Source: Dendrolimus kikuchii (taxonomy: Eukaryota; Arthropoda; Insecta; Lepidoptera; Lasiocampidae). From it: a stretch of DNA of 64,000 nt. The notes under the pieces were generated by a model. That model did not search any database and was not told the DNA's origin. It saw only the letters and a program-made list of their open reading frames with translations. The DNA is taken from positions 21,682,387-21,746,386 of the forward strand of contig CM034392.1 in NCBI GenBank assembly GCA_019925095.2, in the 5' to 3' direction. A program made the translations under genes and the position numbers. This document shows positions 51,201 to 55,324 of the stretch, piece after piece; positions within the stretch are counted from its first letter, which is position 1, and each line of letters opens with the position of its first letter.

Positions 51201-54089
51201 GAGCTGGAATAGGGTTCTAGATTTTTATTTTTTCAGGGCAGGATAACGTCTGCCGAGACTGCTAATGTTTTGTAAAGGAAGAAAAACTTATTTTCTGGTG
51301 ATGCTGCTATTTAATTTCTTTATATGATTTTCAGTACAACTTCTTCCAAAGGAAGCAAAAGAAAAAGTTGGAAGAACTTAAAGATACTTGGAGAAGAAGA
51401 GCTATGGTAAGAATTTTACTCATTAAAGATGTCTATTTTGGCGATATAAAATAAACTTTGTATGTGTTTTCTGGTTTCTAAGATATACTTAATTATTATA
51501 TATTTATTTTAATAATATTTTTTTTTGGTGTTTTTATAATATAACATGTTAAGCTTGAAATCATATATGACCGTTCAAAAGAATTTGTAGTATTGTATTC
51601 AAAAAGTTTGAGGTACAAATATCGCTTGCGAAATATCGGCGGTAAAGCTCGTAATGATTATCATACGTCACATAATGCTAAATTGAGTACTACTGTTGTA
51701 TGAAAATGCAGGGCCGCCTATACCCGAGGCTGTATGGGGTGCGTAGCACTCGAGCGCAGGAAGTAAGGGGGCGCAACTCGACCGACTTTAATAAAAATGA
51801 CATTAAAGAACGTTGGCGTGGTATATCAAAATCTAACTACCGATACCCTACACGATTATGTATATACATTAAAACAAAATTCAACTCTCAGTTAAATGTA
51901 TTACACTAATGTTTAGCGTCATATAGATTACATCTTCATGTCAAATTTCATCCATATAAACCCAGTCTAGGAGTTTCTCAGAAAAAATATTGTAACATAT
52001 AAAAAATAGAAAACAAAAATTTAATGGTAAGTACTTTGTACCGTTGGTAGGGGCGCAAGCTTAATTTTGCACCTTGGCGCCCAATATATGTGAATGCCTA
52101 TGTACATATAAAGGAAGACCGACAGAGTAATTTTACAAGGCTTCCCTTTTTCGAAAACGTCTGCGGAACTCTAAAATTTGCGCAGAAGGTTTGCCGATAG
52201 CCTCATGTTGTCATGCGTCGATGGTCAGTAGGGTTGACAAAAGAGGTTACATAAATAGTTCTTGCAATAAATTTATTATTTTAATTTATTATTGTATATA
52301 CTTTATATAAGTATATACAATAATAGTAAGTAATACAATACAATAATAGTAAGTAGTCATCGGCAAACCTTCTACGCGCGGTGCATACTCAATTGTACTT
52401 GTACTACTTAATTTTCGTTGAAAGTTTTATGAAGTGGAAAATCAATATAGAGCTTTGATTTTCACTTCATAATTGGAAAATTAGTAAAAGGGTGGAGTCA
52501 CATAAATACTTTTAACAACGAATTGACTTAAATGTCATATATTACCATCGAAATTATTTAACACTTGACCCATTATTCCCCATACCATGATTTAGAATTT
52601 TCAGCCCTCAGATAGCACACGTATGGGTGGAAGCCTTATTGTATATACTTTACACAAGTATACAATAATAGTAAGTAGTCATCGGCAAACCTGCGCGCGG
52701 CTTATAGGCCAGAATGTTTAGATGTATTTATTTAAATTGTCATAGAATTTGTTTCTTTTGCATTTTAAATTTTATAGAATTTGTATGATTTTTTTACAGA
52801 GAAAACGTAGAACAGGAGAAACTTCTGAATCTGCAAGTCAGAAGCAGACAAACGAGGAAGCAATTGTAAGTTAGTTTATTTTGCGGTTGAAGCGACTGAA
52901 TTGGATTTGGTATATTATAAGGTTAGCTATTAATAAGTCTTATTACAACATATACAAAACTGTCTACCCCTTTATTGCGCAGACGCAGATATGTGAGATT
53001 TGGATTTATTTAAAGTTTATGTGACGAGGAAATTTATGTATGATTGTAGTAATTATAATAATTTTGAGACAAACACACATTGTTTATTTGAATTTAATAC
53101 ACGACGGACCACTCTGGGGCCGATTTCAGGCATCCAGACCACATAGTAAATAATGGAAAGTTCATTTACTAAATTTACCTTGCCCGGGAATCGAACTCGA
53201 AGCTTCCGTGTTCCAGGGAGTTCAGTCGGTAAAGGCTTAACCCACTCGACCAGAGAGGCCGTGAAATTATGTACTATGTGTTACTAATACTCTATAATAT
53301 TCTTTTTTTATCCGTGCAGGAACGGAGAAAGAATACAATTTCCTGCGGCCGGGCGGCCTGGCGTTAGACGCGACTAAACAACCCACAGCCAGGTGGTAGG
53401 GCATTTGCCCGACTGGATGGCTACCACCCCTGGTCTAGAGCATGCCGCCATAACAACTTTGAGTTGTGTTCCGGCATTAGTGACCAGGTTCCAGACTCAC
53501 TTAAGCGAGCAGCAGCGCATTTGTAGCACCTTTGGTGTTGCAAATGTCCATAGGCGATGGTAACCGCTTTCCATCCAATGGGCCGTTTGCCTGTCTGCTG
53601 AACTCCTGCAATAAAAAAAAAAATTGTTTATGATATCAAATAGTCTGTGTGAATTAAAGCTAAATGGTTAGACAATTCCAAAGAATAAATAAAACGTTGC
53701 TAACCATAAACATTTCATCTTATAATCTAAGTTTTAGGGGGCATAAAGTCAACTAGTTAATGTATACAAATTCCGAAGTGGTAATAACTTTTTGGATTAC
53801 TATGGTACATAATCAATTAGATCCATTGCTGGGAATAGCTTTAGAAATTTCTAGCACAAAAATACTCGTGCATTAATCTATTTCTCATAAATTCTATTTT
53901 ATAACTATTTCTTTGTACATATGACCCGATTTAAGACCAAAATATTTTAACATTACTTATTAAATGCGTTAATTACAGGAAGATATTGAAATGTATGTTG
54001 TAGAAGATTCGTTTGAAGACATACCAATAGCAATACGTGATGAAGTGCAGTTGATAGAAGAAAGAGCTCAGGTGCACCGCTCATCATAG
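22368..54089 (+). CDS. Integrin alpha subunit, complete (978 aa, 24 exons)
   Basis: Exons: 22351-22518, 24870-25001, 27198-27262, 27739-27877, 28799-28984, 34281-34363, 35275-35505, 36974-37082, 38247-38456, 40191-40288, 41368-41452, 42385-42500, 43082-43163, 44212-44338, 44542-44737, 46011-46177, 47016-47097, 47870-47953, 48953-49088, 49164-49248, 50230-50353, 51335-51406, 52800-52865, 53979-54089 (TAG). Every junction is GT-AG and in phase (2937 nt from ATG 22368). An in-frame hydrophobic stretch precedes that ATG in the exon, so a short upstream coding exon may exist, as in the divergent paralogue. Propeller about residues 1-450: [32 protein letters not shown], with calcium loops DIDQDGYSE (294), DDLDGDKLP (357) and DIDENGCNE (428). 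Thigh/calf region to about 865, many N-glycosylation sequons. Transmembrane helix 873-895, then YNFFQRK in place of KxGFFKR. No I domain and no obvious furin-type site. Probably alphaPS3-like (inference). Confidence 0.93.
22716..22842 (-). mobile_element. RTE 3'-end insertion (family B, copy 3) with 11-bp TSD
   Basis: The 127-bp insert runs from the (CATA)n tail to TCTTGTCATGCACGG. TATTTTATAAA lies at both 22705-22715 and 22843-22853. It sits in the first intron of the plus-strand integrin gene. Confidence 0.85.
23150..23375 (+). mobile_element. Helitron-like 3' half
   Basis: GACTGGACCGATTTGAATGA through GAAGTCGCGGGCATCAGCTAGT, the common 3' half of lepidopteran Helitron-type elements, preceded by TGTCTGT repeats. 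The 5' end is unclear. Confidence 0.55.
23554..23736. mobile_element. MITE family J, copy 1
   Basis: Terminal inverted repeats AAGCAGGTTTGCCGATAGCC and CATCAGGAAACCTTCTGC (imperfect) enclose a core palindrome, ttgtatatactt/aagtatatacaa. It shares GTTACATAAATAGTTGTTGC and the AATAGTAAGTA repeats with 52180-52379. No coding capacity. Confidence 0.7.
23985..24275 (+). mobile_element. Solo-LTR-like repeat family D, copy 1
   Basis: Shares with 26745-27070 the order CATTACGTTTGGA, GTGTTCGGTTATATTTGTA (here GTGTTCAG), GTTATACATGTTTGTATAGTT, a polyadenylation-like AATAAAGTCTATAATAATT, and a final CAACTCGTAACA. That layout fits the 3' part of an LTR. No internal retroelement sequence adjoins it. LTR identity is inference. 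Confidence 0.45.
24276..24869. other. Intron stretch, nothing recognised
   Basis: First large intron of the plus-strand integrin gene; no exon or repeat partner was seen up to the 24870 exon. Confidence 0.35.
25372..25606 (+). mobile_element. mariner-like transposase fragment (helix-turn-helix part)
   Basis: Plus-strand frames read [15 protein letters not shown] and [11 protein letters not shown], then after a one-base shift [20 protein letters not shown] and [11 protein letters not shown]. This matches the DNA-binding domain of mariner transposases. The catalytic half is missing; unrelated family C sequence follows directly. Confidence 0.7.
25610..25975 (-). mobile_element. Dispersed repeat family C, copy 3 (longest)
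   Basis: Reverse complement of the 13643 and 18249 copies, extended by about 120 bp of GC-rich sequence (CCGTCTGCCCC, GACGGGCAGACGCC). It abuts the mariner fragment on the left. Confidence 0.6.
26107..26286 (-). mobile_element. R1-like LINE 3' UTR insertion with 16-17 bp TSD
   Basis: A 180-bp copy of the GC-rich UTR seen at 3853-4020, ending on the minus strand in ...CCCCTTGT plus nine A. The flanks are perfect duplications of TGTATGATGGTACTCC(T), at 26091-26107 and 26287-26303. This is a severely 5'-truncated retrotransposition event. Confidence 0.92.
26745..27070 (+). mobile_element. Solo-LTR-like repeat family D, copy 2
   Basis: Best-preserved member: a TATA-like AGTATAAAACGACGAC at about 26822, GTGACGGACCTTGCGCG, GTTATACATGTTTGTATAG, and the terminal AACTTGTAACA. 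Homologous to 23985-24275 and to the interrupted copy at 62330-62715. Lies about 130 bp before the 27198 exon. Confidence 0.5.
27263..27738. other. Intron, nothing recognised
   Basis: Short intron between the 27198 and 27739 exons; no element identified. Confidence 0.35.
27948..28445 (+). mobile_element. Family G MITE-like element, copy 1
   Basis: About 500 bp with imperfect inverted ends (AAAGTTAAACTTCTTTAGAA and TTCTCTGAAGTTTTACTTC). An inverted relative lies at 36440-36862 with the same ends and interior (GAATTATATTTATAT, GACACTAAAAGAGATA). No coding capacity. Confidence 0.65.
29039..29343 (-). mobile_element. Family A dispersed repeat, copy 3
   Basis: Full-length minus-strand copy, T-run at the left, ending CCTGCACGGAT. 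GAACAT flanks both sides (before the T-run and at 29343-29348), a candidate 6-bp duplication. Confidence 0.8.
29579..29979 (+). mobile_element. Helitron-like element, copy E1
   Basis: Starts near TCTATATATATAGAAATCA and ends GGCGGTACGAAGTTTTCTGG followed by GTCAGTTAGT. Close relative of 37733-38148, with internal repeats of TTTGATGTTCGTCC. The LINE at 29994 begins only about 15 bp to its right. Confidence 0.65.
29994..33064 (-). mobile_element. Non-LTR retrotransposon (LINE), 3.1 kb, 5'-truncated and disabled
   Basis: Minus-strand ORF2 covers the second half of the AP endonuclease ([33 protein letters not shown]), a linker, and a reverse transcriptase: [52 protein letters not shown], then the catalytic FADDTALI. 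It is broken by an in-frame TAA at about 32049, a one-base shift in an A9/T9 run near 31341-31349, and another in-frame stop near 30840; the frame then resumes to 30428. The 3' UTR includes the (CA)n tract and ends in GATTT repeats. Flanks TATAGGTATAA (29983-29993) and TATAGATATAA (33065-33075) look like an aged target duplication. It lies in an intron of the plus-strand integrin gene; clade (CR1/Jockey-type) uncertain. Confidence 0.88.
30181..30343. repeat. (GT)n/(GCGT)n microsatellite with poly(G)
   Basis: About 160 bp of GT and GCGT repeats ending in a run of 12 or more G, embedded in the 3' UTR of the surrounding LINE. Confidence 0.9.
33065..33499. other. Intron stretch, nothing recognised
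   Basis: AT-rich sequence between the LINE and the next family A copy; no signal recognised. Confidence 0.35.
33500..33811 (-). mobile_element. Family A dispersed repeat, copy 4
   Basis: Full-length minus-strand copy: T-run at 33500, GGAAAGCGGTTACCATCGCC, ending TTCCTGCACGGAT. About 4 kb from copy 3 in the same intron and orientation. Confidence 0.8.
33830..34060 (+). mobile_element. Dispersed repeat family M, copy 1
   Basis: ATATGCGCTGTTGG, a T-run and CAATAAATAAATAAA match the reverse complement of 42553-42615, with weaker similarity extending left. Looks like a LINE 3' end; the clade is unknown. Confidence 0.45.
34675..34955 (+). mobile_element. SINE family S2 with tRNA-like head
   Basis: The head GCCGTGGTAGCTCAGGGATC (A box-like) and GGACGTGGGTTAGGATCCTA (B box-like) show descent from a tRNA. 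The body shares GAAAACATCGTGATG and GGGAGGCCTGAGCCCAGCAG with 12841-13012, and the tail is TTATTATTATTG. Expected to be transcribed by RNA polymerase III if active. Confidence 0.7.
35506..36430. other. Intron stretch with weak dispersed repeat
   Basis: Around 35700-35800, GAAGAAGCGGCAAGAAACTC and CAGCAA resemble a segment near 47685-47720; probably old LINE sequence. Nothing else recognised. Confidence 0.35.
36440..36862 (-). mobile_element. Family G MITE-like element, copy 2 (inverted)
   Basis: Reverse-complement relative of 27948-28445 with GTTGAAACTTCAGAGAAT and ATTCTAAAGAAGTTTCACTTC ends. It lies about 110 bp upstream of the 36974 exon. Confidence 0.65.
37195..37350 (+). mobile_element. 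LINE-like 3' tail with (TATTG)n
   Basis: GTCCAACCAAAGGTTGCCTG, CAATAAAGAGTATATTG and a run of TATTG units. It is shared with the interior of the Helitron-like element at 17890-18030. Confidence 0.5.
37733..38148 (+). mobile_element. Helitron-like element, copy E2
   Basis: Starts TCTTATATATATAAATCAAT and ends GGCGGTACGAAGTTTGCCGG followed by GTCAGCTAGT, with the same interior as 29579-29979. Its 3' terminus is about 100 bp from the 38247 exon, so it forms the distal part of that intron. Confidence 0.7.
38457..38965. other. Intron stretch with short ACC/TGACC repeats
   Basis: At 38889-38960 loose repeats of ACCAAACTGACC/ACCGAACTGAG occur (about 9-bp periodicity). Otherwise nothing recognised. 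Confidence 0.45.
38974..39145 (+). mobile_element. RTE 3'-end insertion (family B, copy 4) with 8-bp TSD
   Basis: Runs from GGCAGAAGAAGGTGATGTCA to the (TGTA)n tail. ACGAAAAT occurs at 38966-38973 and 39146-39153. Confidence 0.8.
39180..39370 (+). mobile_element. Helitron-like or other repeat fragment
   Basis: CCGAATTTCAGCTATATTGG, CCAGCCGTTTTTCTGTGAAAG and AACAGACAGACAGAG form the mobile-element motif commonly found in lepidopteran Helitron-type elements. Termini not defined. Confidence 0.4.
39807..39912 (-). mobile_element. RTE 3'-end insertion (family B, copy 5) with 12-bp TSD
   Basis: Only 106 bp long, (ACAT)n tail on the left. GCCATTTTTAAT is duplicated perfectly at 39795-39806 and 39913-39924. 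Confidence 0.9.
40289..41367. other. Intron, nothing recognised
   Basis: A CTCGCTCACACATCATCCGT region near 41110 resembles LTR sequence only loosely. No exon or repeat partner established. Confidence 0.35.
42063..42126. repeat. 64-bp near-perfect palindrome
   Basis: Two 31-nt arms (42063-42093 and 42096-42126) around a TT centre, one mismatch. Each arm contains AATCGTTCAAACTTACT or its complement. A further GCGTTCAAACTTACTATAA lies at 42141. It is in the intron between the 41368 and 42385 exons. Confidence 0.9.
42553..42790 (-). mobile_element. Dispersed repeat family M, copy 2
   Basis: Reverse-complement match to 33990-34060 (TTTATTTATTGAAAAAAGCC, AACAGCGCATAT). It starts about 50 bp after the 42385-42500 exon. 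Confidence 0.45.
43195..43530 (+). mobile_element. LINE C-terminal and 3' UTR scrap
   Basis: Frames with [23 protein letters not shown] resemble the C-terminal ends of LINE ORF2, followed by GAGAATAAAGTTTTTTAAAC. Frame-broken. It directly follows the integrin exon ending at 43163. Confidence 0.4.
43783..44106 (+). mobile_element. RTE-like LINE 3' fragment (family H, copy 3)
   Basis: Matches 7552-7875 from GATCTTTGAAAGTTGCACCC through GGTGAAAGAAAAGAAGAGCG, then (GA)n. About 105 bp upstream of the 44212 exon. Confidence 0.7.
44388..44480 (+). mobile_element. Dispersed repeat family K, diverged fragment
   Basis: TGTCACTGTCAGCAGGGAAA and GACTGGCTGCATTG align with 10060-10110. Non-coding. Confidence 0.4.
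44900..45235 (+). mobile_element. Dispersed repeat family K, longest copy
   Basis: Starts GCTGCCAGATGAGAGCGTGC and continues as moderately GC-rich sequence to GGGATGTGAC/GTCACATCCC. Probably the 3' region of a LINE; no intact frame. Confidence 0.45.
45240..45760. other. Intron stretch, nothing recognised
   Basis: AT-rich intron between the family K repeat and the S1 SINE remnant. Confidence 0.35.
45762..45925 (-). mobile_element. SINE family S1, tail portion
   Basis: CATATTGTATATCCCCAAAT, GGACTACTCTGGGGCCGATT and CCAGACACCCAGACCATAGT match the 53042 SINE. The tRNA-like head is missing. It ends about 85 bp before the 46011 exon. Confidence 0.65.
46178..47015. other. Intron, nothing recognised
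   Basis: A (ATGT)n tail-like run (ATGTATGTATGTATGTATGT at about 46793) lacks the RTE body. No other feature. Confidence 0.4.
47098..47869. other. Intron with weak LINE-like scrap
   Basis: Near 47685-47720, GAAGCGACGCAAGAAACTCT matches a motif near 35745. Otherwise unremarkable. Confidence 0.35.
48145..48356 (-). mobile_element. SINE family S1, diverged full-length copy
   Basis: The tail (GTTGTATATTCTCAAGTTAA) is on the left and a decayed tRNA-like head (GACGGCCTCTGTATTTAAAT, then GGTTCAAGCC, minus strand) on the right. It abuts the LINE fragment on its right. Confidence 0.6.
48440..48905 (-). mobile_element. LINE ORF2 C-terminal fragment
   Basis: Minus-strand open frame contains [40 protein letters not shown] and [10 protein letters not shown]. 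This is the conserved C-terminal block of CR1/Jockey-type LINEs that follows the reverse transcriptase. The 3' side continues into CAACGTTTGCAAC/GGCCGTCTAGCC UTR-like sequence. It ends about 47 bp before the 48953 exon. Confidence 0.7.
49462..49975 (+). mobile_element. Family A dispersed repeat, copy 5 (old, split by an RTE insertion)
   Basis: Diverged family A sequence at 49462-49571 and 49818-49975; the halves join at ACCTTGGTCTAGAGTATGCC. The RTE insert at 49572-49817 separates them. Confidence 0.75.
49572..49817 (+). mobile_element. RTE 3'-end insertion (family B, copy 6) nested in family A, 12-bp TSD
   Basis: Coding remnant [19 protein letters not shown], then the conserved UTR and a (TGTA)n tail. 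AACCTTGGTCTA is duplicated at 49560-49571 and 49818-49829. Confidence 0.92.
50354..50999. other. Intron with LINE UTR-like scrap
   Basis: At 50740-50800, GTCCATAGTGACGGCAACCA and CATCAGGTAGGCCGTCTTGC resemble the end of family A and LINE 3' UTRs. Nothing else. Confidence 0.4.
51000..51270 (+). mobile_element. Helitron-like element, degenerate
   Basis: TCTATACTAATATTATAAAG start, ACTAAAAACTACTAGACCGA interior, and TTTTTTCAGGGCAGGATAAC then GTCTGCCGAGACTGCTAATG end, where CTAGT has decayed to CTAAT. It lies in the intron before the 51335 exon. Confidence 0.5.
51407..52179. other. Intron stretch, nothing certain
   Basis: A GC-richer patch at 51705-51800 and a CCGTTGGTAGGGGCGCAAGC patch at 52040 may be repeat debris; no partner in the window. 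Confidence 0.3.
52180..52379. mobile_element. MITE family J, copy 2 (best preserved)
   Basis: Ends GCGCAGAAGGTTTGCCGATA and ATCGGCAAACCTTCTACGCGC (one of the two about 17-bp arms differs by one base) form terminal inverted repeats. The core holds the TATACTTTATATAAGTATA palindrome and AATAGTAAGTA units. About 200 bp, no coding capacity. Confidence 0.78.
52622..52705. mobile_element. MITE family J, deletion derivative
   Basis: TATTGTATATACTTTACACA, AATAGTAAGTAGTCATCGGC, AAACCTGCGCGCGGCTTATA: the right half of the family with the left end missing, about 240 bp after copy 2 and 95 bp before the 52800 exon. Confidence 0.65.
53042..53262 (-). mobile_element. SINE family S1, full-length with tRNA-like head
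   Basis: On the minus strand the element starts GGCCTCTCTGGTCGAGTGGG followed by TTAAGCC (A box-like) and has CGAGTTCGATTCCCGGGC (B box-like), a tRNA-derived promoter. The body matches the other S1 tails. Flanking TACATAATTTC/TACATAAATTTC (minus) is a candidate 11-bp duplication with one indel. Confidence 0.8.
53310..53623 (+). mobile_element. Family A dispersed repeat, copy 6
   Basis: Full-length plus copy: ATCCGTGCAGGAACGGAGAA to CAATAAAAAAAAAAA, almost identical to copy 1. In the last intron of the plus-strand integrin gene. Confidence 0.82.
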
Positions 54090-54229
54090 CCAAATTATTC
54101 AATTTAAGTAAAATATCAATGGCATAGTCTCGGTTAGAGATCTTGCGGACTATAGTTTGAGCGCAAATGCTAGTTAACGCCTGAGGTATGTGCGGGGCAG
54201 GACGGGGGAGGGCGCGATTTACATGACGC

Positions 54230-54542
54230 ATATGAGATATTTAAGGATAGATTAATCTCGGAATTGAATATTAGAAACTGTTGCTCATAATTCGTTAAAA
54301 TAATAAATATTTTTAACGGTAACTTAAAGTCTCTCAGATCCTCGGAAAATTTGTTACTCAAAACTCCTCTGCATACAACTAGCCTTTATGGCAAATCCTT
54401 CATAGTCCAAGTAATTCGTCTTCGGAACTCGCTGCCTGTTAATATTAAGCTAGCCAATACACTGCCTATTTTTAATAGACTTGTGAAGAATTATTATAGC
54501 TCAATTTTGACACCTTTTTTCGTTTTATATTTATTTATGTAA
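54230..54542 (+). mobile_element. LINE C-terminal fragment in or near the integrin 3' UTR
   Basis: Plus-strand frame reads LLLIIRKIINIFN... then VIRLRNSLPVNIKLANTL and FNRLVKNYYSS, the pattern of LINE ORF2 C-termini. It begins about 140 bp after the integrin stop, so it either forms part of the 3' UTR or lies just beyond it. Confidence 0.55.
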
Positions 54543-55309
54543 ATGAATTGTATAATATACTATTTACATGTATAAGATACTGATTCGGTATGTGTGTGTG
54601 TGTGTGTGTGTTTCTTCTAGTTCAAAATACATTCATATCTTCTTCATCACTGGACGTGTCTTCAGTTTTCATATCTTCACTAGAATCTGACTCGTGCTAC
54701 TAATATATGAATATTCATATCATATCTGTGTTCAATACTTTTATTGTTACCCTTTCGCCTGAGAAACAAATTATGTATCGAAAATAACATGTTTCACCGG
54801 TTGTGAGATTGGCGCATCCAGCTTAGGATAATTTATCTCATGTGCGTTAGGAATAGACTGGCGTAAACCTTTACAGCCAGCTTGATGTTCGTTTACTCCC
54901 CCGTCCTACCGCTCATACCTCAGGCGGTGAATAGCACTTCCAAACTACATTGTACTGGGCAATGGACAAATCTAATTAATACTTTTTTTAACAGACAAGT
55001 AAATATTAAACTATGTGCAATTTCCGAATAAAAAATACAAATAATAAGTCCCAAGTCGCTATCCGTTGGGAAAGTGCCCAAAATGCTGGTCGCATTCTCG
55101 CGCTGGATGGCAGCGTTGCCCCAGTACAAGCCAGATTTTTCTTAAATTGTTATAATTAATAAAATACGATAATTACCCTTTTTATTTTTACTTACAATCT
55201 GATTAATAAGATAACGTTTATTATTTTGATAATTGAAAAGACGTCCCTTGTTTATACAATTCTAATCTCTAAATGAATTAAAAATAATTTGTATTATAGA
55301 AATATATCT
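54543..55309. other. Convergent intergenic region
   Basis: Between the integrin (plus) and carboxypeptidase (minus) 3' ends. Contains a (TG)n tract at 54591-54611 and a family K fragment at about 55048-55130 (GGGAAAGTGCCCAAAATGCT). No gene seen. Confidence 0.45.
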
Positions 55310-55315
55310 TTTATT
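55310..55315 (-). terminator. Polyadenylation signal of the carboxypeptidase gene
   Basis: AATAAA on the minus strand, starting 10 nt after the TGA stop. If used, the 3' UTR would be only about 30 nt. Confidence 0.5.
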
Positions 55316-55324
55316 TTGACTACA

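Noticed and set aside
54302..54307. AATAAA as the polyadenylation signal of the plus-strand integrin
   Set aside because: It falls inside a LINE-derived segment. It may be used, but nothing in the sequence favours it over a downstream site, so I did not annotate it.
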